Source: Hyphomicrobiales bacterium
GTDB taxonomy: Bacteria; Pseudomonadota; Alphaproteobacteria; Rhizobiales; Beijerinckiaceae
Assembly (NCBI GenBank): GCA_930633525.1
Contig: CAKNFP010000001.1
Location: 3,719,501 to 3,783,500, forward strand
DNA: 64,000 nt
Direction: 5' to 3'
Of the stretch, positions 35,954-44,644 are shown piece by piece. Every line of letters starts with the position of its first letter. The stretch's first letter is position 1. Position numbers and translations under genes: made by a program. The notes beneath the pieces were generated by a model. That model was not told where the DNA came from, did not search any database, and saw only the letters and a list, made by a program, of their open reading frames with translations.

Positions 35954-36738
35954 AGGCTGACGCCCAACGCTTTCACCCATCCCATCCCCTCGTCCGTGTC
36001 GGCGCGGGGCTTGTACTCCAGCCCCACCCAGCCGTCGTAGCCGATGCTCGCGAGATGATCGAGGACGGCGCGATAATTGATCTCGCCCTCGTCAGGTTCG
36101 GCGCGGCTCGGCACGGCGGCGATCTGCACATGGCCGATCACGGGCAGATAGCGCGTGAGCTTGCGCAGGACATCCCCCTCGGTCGCACCGACGTGATAGA
36201 CGTCGAACATCAGCTTGATGTTCGGCCGGCCGGCTTCCTCTTGAATGCGCGCGGCCTCGGCCTGCGTGGAATAGAAATAGCCTGGTGCGTCATAAGGGTT
36301 GAGCGCCTCGAGGAGCAGCGTCAGGCCGTGCGGCGCGGCCTTGGCGGAAGCCTCGCGCAGATTCTTCACAATGACGCCCGCCGCCGCCTCCCGCGCCTCG
36401 GGTGCGACGAAGCCCGCCATGCAATGGATGGCCGTGCCCCCCGCCTCCAGGCAATACGCGATGGACTGGTCGACGGCGGCCTGGAACTCGGCCTCGCGGC
36501 CAGAGAGGGCGCCGAGGCCATTCTCGCCGGCGGCCAGGTTGCCGCGCACCGTATTGATGCCGAGCAGCTTCAGCCCATGGCGTTCGCAGCGCGCCCTCAC
36601 CTCCGCGGCCGGCGTGTCATAAGGCCAATGCAGCTCGATCGCCTTGAAACCGGCCCGTGCCGCCGCATCGATGCGCTCCAGCAGCGGGCGATCGGGCCAG
36701 AGAAAACCGAGATTGGCGGAATAACGCAGCGTCGTCAT
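35950..36738 (-). CDS. otnI: 2-oxo-tetronate isomerase OtnI (hydroxypyruvate isomerase family)
   Basis: A 262-residue TIM-barrel protein of the Hyi/OtnI group: RYSANLGFLWPDRPLLERID, GFKAIELHWPYD, LLGINTVRG, LLEALNPYDAPGYF, LMFDVYHVGATEGD and HVQIAAVPSRAEPDEGEINY carry the metal-binding Glu, Asp, His and Glu. OtnI turns 2-oxo-tetronate into 3-oxo-tetronate. Four-base overlaps on both sides tie it to OtnC and the SDR gene. Its presence beside denD, otnK and otnC makes this assignment firmer than plain hydroxypyruvate isomerase. Confidence 0.88.
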   Translation of the reverse strand: MTTLRYSANLGFLWPDRPLLERIDAAARAGFKAIELHWPYDTPAAEVRARCERHGLKLLGINTVRGNLAAGENGLGALSGREAEFQAAVDQSIAYCLEAGGTAIHCMAGFVAPEAREAAAGVIVKNLREASAKAAPHGLTLLLEALNPYDAPGYFYSTQAEAARIQEEAGRPNIKLMFDVYHVGATEGDVLRKLTRYLPVIGHVQIAAVPSRAEPDEGEINYRAVLDHLASIGYDGWVGLEYKPRADTDEGMGWVKALGVSL

Positions 36739-37382
36739 TTCAGGGCGAACCTCGCGTTCAGCTGATCGATCTGGCCTTGATCAAGACTGCGCACGGCAAG
36801 CCCGCGCGTCACGATGAGGAGCTTGGCCGTCTCCTCCAGTTCTTCCGCCGCGAAGACGGCGCTCTCCAGCGTCGTGCCGGCCACCACCGGCCCGTGATTG
36901 GCCAGAAGCACCGCCGCATGCGCCCCCGCCCGCGCGGCGACGCGCGGCGCCACATCGGGCGAGCCCGGGAGCGTATAGGGCAGCACCGGCACGCGGCCTA
37001 CGCGCATCACCACATAGGGCGTGACCGGAGTGATCGCGTCCTCCGGGTCGACATCGGCGAGGCAGGACAGCGCCGTGGCATAGGTGGAATGCAGATGCAC
37101 CACGGCGCCCGCCGCCGGCCGCGCCTCGTAGAAGGCCCGATGCAGCGGCAATTCCTTGGTCGGCGCATCGCCTCCCACATGCCGCCAGCCTGCATCAAGC
37201 TTGGAGATGCGCGCCGCGTCTAGAAAGCCGAAGCAGGAATTGGTCGGTGTGACGAGAAAGCCGTCCGCGATCTTGACCGAGATATTGCCGGACGAGCCCA
37301 CGGTGAAGCCGCGCTCGAACAGCGAGCGGCCCCACAGGACGATCCGCTCGCGGAGATCGGCTTCCGCCTCAAGCCCGGTCAT
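36735..37382 (-). CDS. otnC: 3-oxo-tetronate 4-phosphate decarboxylase OtnC (class II aldolase fold)
   Basis: A 215-residue class II aldolase/adducin-type protein: GSSGNISVKIADGFLVTPTN, zinc His residues in VVHLHSTYATALS and NHGPVVAG, and the acidic catalytic position ahead in LPLHRAFYEARP. OtnC decarboxylates 3-oxo-tetronate 4-phosphate to DHAP. It overlaps OtnK and OtnI by 4 bases each. Confidence 0.87.
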   Translation of the reverse strand: MTGLEAEADLRERIVLWGRSLFERGFTVGSSGNISVKIADGFLVTPTNSCFGFLDAARISKLDAGWRHVGGDAPTKELPLHRAFYEARPAAGAVVHLHSTYATALSCLADVDPEDAITPVTPYVVMRVGRVPVLPYTLPGSPDVAPRVAARAGAHAAVLLANHGPVVAGTTLESAVFAAEELEETAKLLIVTRGLAVRSLDQGQIDQLNARFALK

Positions 37383-38638
37383 CGCGAAACTCCCATGATA
37401 GCAAGCGCCTTCGCATAGAAATCGAGGGCGCCGAAATTGCCGCTCTTCAGCGCAAGGCGGATGGGCTCCGCCCCTGCCTCGCCGGCGAGCGCCGGCACGC
37501 CCGGGTCGATCTCCGGCCCGATGGCCAGTTGCTGCAGGGCAAGCGCCGCCACGACGGCCCCGGACGTCTCTCCGCCGCCAACGGCGATACGCGTGACGCC
37601 GGCCGCCACAAGCTCGGCGGCCAAGGCCCCGAAAAAGCTCTCGATCGCACCCGCCACCGCCTCGCGTCCGAACCGCTCCTGCGCGGCCTTCACGGCGACC
37701 GGCTCGGCGCTGGAATAGACGATCGGCGCGTCATCGGCATGGGCCAGCACGAAATCCCGCACCGCCGCCACGGTAACCTCCCCCGCCATGACCGCGTCCG
37801 GCCGGAGCGCAAAACCGGGATGGCCGTCGAGATGCCGCGCGAGCTGGGCCAGCGAGGCCCTTGAACAGGAGCCGGAGAGCGCCACTCCCGGGCTCGCGAT
37901 GCCGCTGTAGGCCGTGCGGCCCGTTCCGAGTTTCCCGGCCTTGCGGAAATTGTCGGGCAGGCCGATGGCGATGCCGGATCCGCCCGTGATCAGCCGGGCA
38001 TCGGCAATCGCGGCGCCGATCGCACGCAGGTCGTTATCGGTGACGGCATCGACGACGGCAAGCTTGGCGGCCTTGTCGATCTCCGCCAGCGCCGCGCGAA
38101 TAGCCTCCCCGCCCTCCCGCACGACCGCATAGGGAACGAGCCCGACCTCACCCTTGGTCTGGCGCCGGAGCCAGCGCCGGATATCCGGATCGGTCATCGG
38201 CGTGAGCGGGTGCTTCTCCATGCCGGATTCGCTGAGCAGCCGGTCACCGACGAAAAGATGCCCCTGGTAGAGCGTGCGGCCCGTCGCGGGGAACACGGGA
38301 CAGACCACGGCCACGCCCGCGCCGAGGGCCGCGCTGAGCGCCTCCGCCACCGGCCCGATGTTGCCCTCCGGCGTCGAATCGAAGGTCGAGCAATATTTGA
38401 AGAGGATCTGCCCGGCCCCCTGGCGCCGGAGCCAGGCCAGCGCATCGAGTGACTGGCGGACGGCCTCCCCCGGCGCGATGGACCGTGTCTTCAGGGCCAC
38501 GACCCCGGCCTCCGCCGGGGCGACATCACCATCCGGCACACCGACGAACAGCGTCGTCGCCATGCCGTTGCGGGCCAGCGTATTGGCCAGGTCGCTCGCG
38601 CCGGTGAAATCGTCCGCGATTGCGCCGAGCAGCATCAT
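37379..38638 (-). CDS. otnK: 3-oxo-tetronate kinase OtnK (DUF1537/four-carbon acid sugar kinase)
   Basis: A 419-residue kinase of the former DUF1537 family: GAIADDFTGASDLANTLARN at the N-terminus and GGGETSGAVVAAL near the C-terminus are the two family signatures; KYCSTFDSTPEGNIGP lies between. OtnK phosphorylates 3-oxo-tetronate at O4. A related branch (OiaK) phosphorylates 3-oxo-isoapionate, which matters because of the ApnL-like gene in the same operon. The ATG at 38638 shares one base with the denD stop (TGATG). Confidence 0.89.
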   Translation of the reverse strand: MMLLGAIADDFTGASDLANTLARNGMATTLFVGVPDGDVAPAEAGVVALKTRSIAPGEAVRQSLDALAWLRRQGAGQILFKYCSTFDSTPEGNIGPVAEALSAALGAGVAVVCPVFPATGRTLYQGHLFVGDRLLSESGMEKHPLTPMTDPDIRRWLRRQTKGEVGLVPYAVVREGGEAIRAALAEIDKAAKLAVVDAVTDNDLRAIGAAIADARLITGGSGIAIGLPDNFRKAGKLGTGRTAYSGIASPGVALSGSCSRASLAQLARHLDGHPGFALRPDAVMAGEVTVAAVRDFVLAHADDAPIVYSSAEPVAVKAAQERFGREAVAGAIESFFGALAAELVAAGVTRIAVGGGETSGAVVAALALQQLAIGPEIDPGVPALAGEAGAEPIRLALKSGNFGALDFYAKALAIMGVSR

Positions 38639-39627
38639 CAACCTCCGACGCGTCCGCCGAGCTCATCCTCGACATGGGTGCGGATGATATCATCAAAGGT
38701 CGCGTCCGCCTTGAAGCCGAGTTCGAGCGCGCGCTTCGCCTCGAAATCCTGCGCCCAGCCATCGACGATGCGGATGATCGTCTCGTCCGGCTCGGTGCGG
38801 ATCAGCTTCACGGCCTTCTCGCCGGCGATGCGGCGCAAGGATTCGATTTCCTCGGCGACGGTCGCGGACAGCCCCGGCATGCTGAGATTGCGGCGCCAAC
38901 CAAGGCGGGACAGATCCAGCGCACCGGCATGGATGAGAAAGCCGACCGCCGCACGCGGACTCGCGAACCAATGGCGCACATCCGGCGAGACCGGCAGTAC
39001 CGCCTCCTGCCCCACCAGCGGCTCGCGCAGGATATTGGAGAAAAAGCCGGATGCCGCCTTGTTCGGCTTGCCTGGACGGATGCAGATGGTCGGCAGGCGG
39101 ATACCGATGCCGTCGAAGAAGCCGCGCCGGGAGTAGTCCGACAGCAGCAATTCACCGATGGCCTTCTGCGTGCCGTAGCTCGTCAGCGGTGCGGTGAAGA
39201 ACTCATCACCGATCTTGTCCGGGAAGGGCGCGCCGAAGACGGCGATCGATGAGGTAAAGATCACGCGCGGCTTGTATGGCTGGCGCAGGCCTTCCTGGCG
39301 GATCGCCTCGAACAGGTAGCGCGTGCCATCGAGATTGATGCGGTAGCCCTTGTCGAAATCCGCCTCGGCCTCGCCGGAGACGATCGCCGCGAGATGATAG
39401 ATCACGTCGGGGCGGGCTGTAGCGAGTTGTGTGGCCGTTTCCGGCGCGGAGAGATCGACCGTCAGGGTCGAAGCCTTGCCCCGAAAGCCCTCCGGCGCGG
39501 AAGGCGCGACGACATCGGCCAGCGTCAACTGTGTGATCGCCTTTCCCCCCAACTGGCCCTCGGCGACGAGCTTGTCCGTGAGCTTGCGGCCAACCATGCC
39601 GGCGGCACCGATAATCAGAATATGCAT
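38638..39627 (-). CDS. denD: D-erythronate dehydrogenase DenD-like SDR
   Basis: A 329-residue extended SDR: MHILIIGAAGMVGRKLTDKL cofactor loop, PDVIYHLAAIVSGEAEADFD, SSIAVFGAPFPDKI and the catalytic YxxxK in SYGTQKAIGE. This pattern matches DenD, which oxidises D-erythronate to 2-oxo-tetronate with NAD. The ATG at 39627 has GAGGA 7 bases upstream; the in-frame ORF from 40023 runs through the neighbouring gene and is an artefact. It leads directly into otnK, otnC and otnI. Confidence 0.88.
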   Translation of the reverse strand: MHILIIGAAGMVGRKLTDKLVAEGQLGGKAITQLTLADVVAPSAPEGFRGKASTLTVDLSAPETATQLATARPDVIYHLAAIVSGEAEADFDKGYRINLDGTRYLFEAIRQEGLRQPYKPRVIFTSSIAVFGAPFPDKIGDEFFTAPLTSYGTQKAIGELLLSDYSRRGFFDGIGIRLPTICIRPGKPNKAASGFFSNILREPLVGQEAVLPVSPDVRHWFASPRAAVGFLIHAGALDLSRLGWRRNLSMPGLSATVAEEIESLRRIAGEKAVKLIRTEPDETIIRIVDGWAQDFEAKRALELGFKADATFDDIIRTHVEDELGGRVGG

Positions 39628-39677
39628 GAGACCGTCCTCGCGAATCCGCCTGAGGTGATGGATGATGAAAGGGTTGA

Positions 39678-41618
39678 TCAGTTCAATCGCAAACGCGCAA
39701 CCGCATAGGGAGCGAGTGTGCAAGTGGAGCCGACAGTGCCCTCCGCCATGAGGGCGAGGGCATCGGCATTTTTCGTCGCGGCGACGAAAGTCCCGGCATC
39801 GAGAACAGCCCGCTCCGCAATGGTTCCCTCCACTTGCACAGCCTGATCGGCGCCGGTGAGATTGGCGAGCCACAGCTCGATGCCGTCCGCGCGCTCTACC
39901 GCGATCCCCTGCACGGCCGAGGGTTCGGACAGGACGACGCGGCGCATGGTGGCACCACCAAGGCCGGCGAGCCCTTTGAGAACGTGGAAGACGGGAAAAA
40001 GCCCGCCATGCTCGTCGAACCACGGCTGCGGCCAGGGATGGCGCCGATGGAGCAAGCCGAAGGCGCCGGTGGTCCCGCCCAATGTGATCGAGGAGGCACC
40101 ACCCGCCGCGAAGCGGGCGAAGAAGCCGAGCGTCCAGGCCGCGCCGAGCAGGCCGCGCTGGCGCGGATCGTTGAAATTCATGGCCTGACGGATATTGCCG
40201 GGATTGGCCATCGGCGCCTCGCCATAGGGGTTCATGCGCATGCCGATGGCGCTCGGCCCCACGGCCCAGGGCTTGCCCGCGGCGATCGCCTCCGCCGACA
40301 ACGCCATGGCCGGCAGCGATTCCAGCCCCTCGGTGATGGAGTGATCATCGCCGGCATGAAGCATCGCCGTCGTCGTGAAACTCGCGATATCCAACAGGTC
40401 GCTCGGCGGGCGCTTGCGGTTCATCTCGGTGAAATAGCTGAACATGCCGCCGCCGAGCCGGGTGCCGGGAAAGGCCTTGCGGGCCACGGCGAAGAAGTCA
40501 CGCGGCGGCGGCGCGGGGGGCCAGGGGCTGCCAGGCAAGGTGCATTTGAGATCGGGGGCGGGCGAGACGAGCACCACCGGGAAAGGCGAGCCGAGTGTCG
40601 CCACCTCGCGGCCGAGCGCGGCGAGTTCTTCCGCGTAGCCATCGACACTGACGATGACCGCCTCGAGCCAGGGCTCGGCGCCGATGGATCGAGCCGCCGC
40701 CGCCAATCCGCGCAACGTCTCGCGATCATGGCCCCGCCGGGGATCGTAGAAGCCCACCAGATGCCGGGCGCCGATGCGTTGCAAAGTGTCGGCCGCCGCC
40801 GTGGTCCCGTCGACCTCGTCGGGGTCGAGCCCCAGTCCGAGCGGCGGAACGACGCCCACGGCCTCGCCGATATGGACGGTGATCCCCGCGCCGGCCGCTT
40901 CCGCCTGCGCGGGCTGCCCCGAGACATCCAGCCGGACCGCCTGTTGGAGCACCTCGCCTTCCGCGAGCGTATAAGGCCAGGGCAAGGCGAGCGGCCGCAC
41001 ATAGGTCTTGTAGGAGACGTCCGTCCAGTTGCGCTGGTCCTCCATTTCATAGACATCGCCCTCCATGCGGCAGCTCACGCGCAGACCGGGGGCTGCCTCA
41101 TGGATGAGTGCGCGCAGGTTCATCATGGGCTGGACCGGGTCGATGCTCTCGGGAAATCTTCCCTCCTCAACCACGCCGTCAGCGTGCTCGATGGTGACCG
41201 GCAAGCCGGAGGCGGCGCTCGGGTGCAGCACCACGAAGCCTGTGCGATTAGTGAGGAAAGCGGTATCGGCCGCCCCCGTCGCCGCGAAGGCGAGCGTACC
41301 GTCCTCGCCGAGCGTGATCTCCGCGGCATAGCTGAAGCTCTGGCGCTCATCCCGCGCCACCGCCTTGTAGGTGACGGTCAGCCCCGCGTCCGTGCCGTTG
41401 ATGGCGAGATCCGTGATGACGGGGTTGTAGGTGCCCCAGTTGTGGTCCCGCACGATGAAGGAGATGGCGCGGATGATCTCGACACCGCCGAAGCGGATAT
41501 GGCGGAGGTTGCCGGCATCGAGTTCCGCCGAAAGCTTGCCTGCCTTGAGGATGCGCTGCGGGGGCACCGGCTCGTCTGTGCCGAAAAGAATGACGGCGGG
41601 CGAAGGTGCGGATGTCAT
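39678..41618 (-). CDS. Probable D-apionate lactonase-like protein (ApnL family), three-domain
   Basis: A 646-residue protein: an N-terminal beta-rich domain (about 1-230; HIRFGGVEIIRAISFIVRD), a central TIM-barrel-like domain (about 230-530; RIGARHLVGFYDPRRGHDR, GGGMFSYFTEMNRKRP) and a C-terminal beta domain (about 550-646). This architecture and context recall ApnL, which opens D-apionolactone. I recognise the family by layout rather than by a catalytic motif, so the function is tentative; a lactonase for a C4 aldonolactone is an alternative. The start at 41618 has AGGAGGGA 6 bases upstream. There is no signal peptide. Confidence 0.6.
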   Translation of the reverse strand: MTSAPSPAVILFGTDEPVPPQRILKAGKLSAELDAGNLRHIRFGGVEIIRAISFIVRDHNWGTYNPVITDLAINGTDAGLTVTYKAVARDERQSFSYAAEITLGEDGTLAFAATGAADTAFLTNRTGFVVLHPSAASGLPVTIEHADGVVEEGRFPESIDPVQPMMNLRALIHEAAPGLRVSCRMEGDVYEMEDQRNWTDVSYKTYVRPLALPWPYTLAEGEVLQQAVRLDVSGQPAQAEAAGAGITVHIGEAVGVVPPLGLGLDPDEVDGTTAAADTLQRIGARHLVGFYDPRRGHDRETLRGLAAAARSIGAEPWLEAVIVSVDGYAEELAALGREVATLGSPFPVVLVSPAPDLKCTLPGSPWPPAPPPRDFFAVARKAFPGTRLGGGMFSYFTEMNRKRPPSDLLDIASFTTTAMLHAGDDHSITEGLESLPAMALSAEAIAAGKPWAVGPSAIGMRMNPYGEAPMANPGNIRQAMNFNDPRQRGLLGAAWTLGFFARFAAGGASSITLGGTTGAFGLLHRRHPWPQPWFDEHGGLFPVFHVLKGLAGLGGATMRRVVLSEPSAVQGIAVERADGIELWLANLTGADQAVQVEGTIAERAVLDAGTFVAATKNADALALMAEGTVGSTCTLAPYAVARLRLN

Positions 41619-41631
41619 GGGCTTGTCCCTC

Positions 41632-42609
41632 CTACCGGCTGGCGCGGCTGCTGACGAGACGCTCCACGAGCAGCGCCACGATGATGATGGTGCCGATGGC
41701 CGAGCCTTGCCAGAAGGGCGATACGCCCATGAGGTTGAGGCCATTGCGGATCATCACCATGATGAACACGCCGATGAGCGTGCCGATCATCGAGCCGCGT
41801 CCGCCGTAGAGGCTGGCGCCACCGATGACGACGGCGGCGATGGCATCGAGCTCCATGGAATTGCCCATCAGCGGGTCGGCGGACAGGAGCTGGCTGATCG
41901 AGAAGGTCACGGCCACCGCCGAGAGCGCGCCCGACAGCACATAGGGCAGCACGGAATAAAACAGCGTGTTGAGGCCCGCTGCCCTCGCTGCCTCCTTGTT
42001 CGACCCCACCGCATAGATGGTGCGCCCGCCCTTGGTATAGGTGAGGTAAGCCCAGGCGACGAGATAAAGAACAATCAGGAACAAGACGTTCGAGGGGATG
42101 CCGAGAATATTCGTGTAGACGATATTCTGCATCGCGTCGGGTATACCGGAAATGGCCGTCTGTCCGGACAGGATATAGGCGAGGCTGCGCCCGATGGCCA
42201 TGACGCCCAGCGTCACCACGAAGGCGGCGAGGCCGAAGACATTGATGAGCAGCCCCGAGACCAGCCCGATGCCACCGCCGGCAAGAACCGCCACCGCGAT
42301 CGCCGGCACGATCGGCATCTGCTGCAACGACAGGCCGAGGATGATGCCGGTGAGGCCCGCCACCGACCCGACCGAGAGATCGATGCCTCCGGTCAAGATC
42401 ACGAAGGTCATGCCGACCGCGACGATACCGATCACCACCGACTGATCGAGCATATTGAAGATGTTCGATTGCGTGAGGAAATAAGGCGACAGCAGGGACA
42501 GGCAGAAGCCGATGATGAGCGCCAGTGCCAGCATGCGCACTTCGAGCCGCTGCGCCAGCGTCTTGAGGCGGAAACCGCGCGCCGGCGTGGGAGCGGTGAT
42601 GGATGCCAT
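41632..42609 (-). CDS. Ribose-type sugar ABC transporter permease (RbsC family)
   Basis: A 325-residue inner-membrane protein with 8-10 helices: VGMTFVILTGGIDLSVGSVAGL and AAVVIGGASLYGGRGSMIGTLIG are the two family signatures. It forms the channel of the importer with the RbsA-like ATPase just upstream (20 bases). The start at 42609 has AAGGAG upstream; the longer ORF start at 42720 lies inside the ATPase gene. Confidence 0.92.
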   Translation of the reverse strand: MASITAPTPARGFRLKTLAQRLEVRMLALALIIGFCLSLLSPYFLTQSNIFNMLDQSVVIGIVAVGMTFVILTGGIDLSVGSVAGLTGIILGLSLQQMPIVPAIAVAVLAGGGIGLVSGLLINVFGLAAFVVTLGVMAIGRSLAYILSGQTAISGIPDAMQNIVYTNILGIPSNVLFLIVLYLVAWAYLTYTKGGRTIYAVGSNKEAARAAGLNTLFYSVLPYVLSGALSAVAVTFSISQLLSADPLMGNSMELDAIAAVVIGGASLYGGRGSMIGTLIGVFIMVMIRNGLNLMGVSPFWQGSAIGTIIIVALLVERLVSSRASR

Positions 42610-42629
42610 GGAAGAGGGCTCCTTGATGG

Positions 42630-44528
42630 TCACAGCGTGGCCGCCATAGTGTCGATGCGGGCCTTGATCCCCTCGGGCGACGGCAGTGCCGTGCTGGGCG
42701 AGAGCGAGAGGCCGACCCAACCGAGATCATGGCCACGAGGGCTGTGCATGGGAACGAGCAGAGTGGTACGGCTCTTGTCCGCCTCCGGCACGAAGATCGG
42801 TTCGCGCTGGCTCAGTGCCCGGGGGATCAGCGTATCAGCGAGCCCGCGCGCCTCGCCCGCCCTGAAGCCGGGATCGAGCGCGGCATTGGTGACCACCGTG
42901 TTCAGGCAGATGAGGTTGTCTTTCTCGATGAGCGCCCAGAAGCCCGCCCCACCGTGCTCGTGGGCGAGTTGGTTGAGAAGGGCCGTATTGCGCGCCATCG
43001 AGGTGCGCGGCGCCGCCAGCAGCGTCAGCTTCTCCTCGTCGAGCATGGCGCTCGGCAGATCCGCGATGCTGCGGCCATCGCTCATCACGACGATGCGGTC
43101 GCTGATGCCGAGCAGTTCCTCGAAATCCGACGACACGACAACCACCGCGACGCCCGCGGCAACAATGTCGCGCAGCATCGCATAGATGCTGGCGCGTGTG
43201 CCGATATCGACACCCTTGGTCGGCTCGTCGAGGATCAGCACCTTCGGCTCAAGCAGGAGCCAGCGCGCCATGATGATCTTCTGCTGCATCCCGCCGGAGA
43301 AATTCAGCATGGAGGCGTCCATCAGCCGGTCTTCCGGCAGGCCCAGGCGCTGCAGCAGCTCCCTGACCTTGCGCTCCCGCGCCTGATAGCCGCAGAAGAA
43401 ACCGCGATGCGCGCCGAGATGAGCGAGCAGGAGATTCTCCTTCACGCTGAGATCGGGCACGATGTTCTGCGTCCGCCTGTCCTCGGCCACGAAGCCGAGC
43501 CCGGCCCGAATGGCCCCTTGCGGGTTGTCGCCCTTCAATGGCCTGCCCGCCAGTCGGACTTCCCCGCTGCTGCGCGGCCGCAGGCCGAAGATCGCCTCAA
43601 CGGCCTCCGAGCGTCCGGCCCCCACGAGCCCGCCGAGGCCAAGGATCTCCCCTGCCCTCACCGAGAAGGACACGTCCTTCACCACAGGCGCGGCGGCGAG
43701 ATGGCTGACCTCGAGCATGACCGGACCGCCCTCCCCCTCGCCCAGGGCATGCGGCTCGGTGTAGATAGCGCCAAGCTCGGCCCCGACCATGGCGCGGATG
43801 AGCTCCGCCTGGCTCAAGTCGGCCGTCGGGCAGGCATTCATCACCGTCCGCCCCTCGCGCATGACGCTGACGCGGTCGGTGATGGAGAACACCTCCTCCA
43901 GCCGATGCGAGACAAAGACGAGGCCATGGCCGGTGTCGCGCAGGCGGGACATCACGTCGAACAGCCGGTCGACCTCGCCCGGGCTGAGAGAGGCCGTCGG
44001 CTCGTCGAAGATGATGAGCTTGGCACCGACGCCGAGCGCCTTGGCGATCTCGACGAGTTGCTTCTGCGCCGAGGACAGCCGCCTGACCTCCCAGTCGAAG
44101 GGCAGGCTGTCACCCTGTCCGAGGCTGTCGAGAATGCGCCTGCCGCGCTCCTTCAGCGCGCCGTAATCAAGCCGGCCGGGACGCCCGAGTTCCGGCAGGA
44201 AGATGTTCTCGAGCACCGTGAGATCGGGAACGAGGCTCGTCTCCTGCATCACGATGGCAATGCCGACACGCAGCGCGTCACGCGTATTCCGGAGCTGGAT
44301 GTCATGCCCGCGATACTGGATGGAGCCGGAATCGGCGATGTAGTGGCCGGAGATGACCTTGGAGAGCGTCGACTTTCCCGCGCCGTTCGCACCCAGCAGC
44401 CCGTGAATCTCGCCCTCACGCAGCTCGAAATCCGCGCCCGCCAGGGCACGTGTCTTGTCGAAGATCTTCGTGATTTTGCTGGCCGCCAGCAATACCGGCA
44501 GCGGATCAGCGGATGGCGCTGGTTTCAT
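42630..44528 (-). CDS. Ribose-type ABC transporter ATPase (RbsA family) with extra C-terminal GAF-like domain
   Basis: A 632-residue protein. Two tandem ATPase domains: the first with LLGANGAGKSTLSK and IIFDEPTASLSPGE, the second with the degenerate LVGAGRSEA loop, FSGGMQQKIIMARWLL and VLILDEPTKGVDIG. Normal RbsA ends near residue 505. This one continues for about 120 residues (GAGFWALIEKDNLICLNTVV, then IPRALSQREPIFVPEA, TTLLVPM, LGWVGLSLS), a pattern like a GAF sensor domain. The extension may sense a ligand and tune transport. Frame and composition are continuous, so it is not a sequencing artefact. Confidence 0.88.
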   Translation of the reverse strand: MKPAPSADPLPVLLAASKITKIFDKTRALAGADFELREGEIHGLLGANGAGKSTLSKVISGHYIADSGSIQYRGHDIQLRNTRDALRVGIAIVMQETSLVPDLTVLENIFLPELGRPGRLDYGALKERGRRILDSLGQGDSLPFDWEVRRLSSAQKQLVEIAKALGVGAKLIIFDEPTASLSPGEVDRLFDVMSRLRDTGHGLVFVSHRLEEVFSITDRVSVMREGRTVMNACPTADLSQAELIRAMVGAELGAIYTEPHALGEGEGGPVMLEVSHLAAAPVVKDVSFSVRAGEILGLGGLVGAGRSEAVEAIFGLRPRSSGEVRLAGRPLKGDNPQGAIRAGLGFVAEDRRTQNIVPDLSVKENLLLAHLGAHRGFFCGYQARERKVRELLQRLGLPEDRLMDASMLNFSGGMQQKIIMARWLLLEPKVLILDEPTKGVDIGTRASIYAMLRDIVAAGVAVVVVSSDFEELLGISDRIVVMSDGRSIADLPSAMLDEEKLTLLAAPRTSMARNTALLNQLAHEHGGAGFWALIEKDNLICLNTVVTNAALDPGFRAGEARGLADTLIPRALSQREPIFVPEADKSRTTLLVPMHSPRGHDLGWVGLSLSPSTALPSPEGIKARIDTMAATL

Positions 44529-44644
44529 CCCGATTCCCGCCGTTTACGATGAAGAGTTTTCCGCATGGCACGGGCTTGAACAGCACCGCACCATGCGTTC
44601 AGTTGTGAAGTCCTCGACAACAATACGCCTCACGATGGAGGACG

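Noticed and set aside
39628..40023. N-terminal extension of the DenD ORF
   Set aside because: The added residues are Arg/His/Cys-rich and lie inside the upstream gene; the ATG at 39627 has a ribosome site.
39834..41654. 606-codon plus-strand ORF
   Set aside because: Antisense to the lactonase-like gene, which has a proper ribosome site and fits the operon; the translation is low-complexity and His/Arg-rich.
41431..43185. 584-codon plus-strand ORF
   Set aside because: Spans three real genes on the other strand and has no family motifs.
42729..44552. 607-codon plus-strand ORF
   Set aside because: Antisense shadow of the RbsA-type ATPase, whose motifs are all intact.
44602..44621. GTTGT/ACAAC inverted repeat between the sugar-binding protein and ATPase genes
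   Set aside because: Five-base arms with a ten-base loop are too weak to call a structure, though the position is like that of the other post-binding-protein hairpins.
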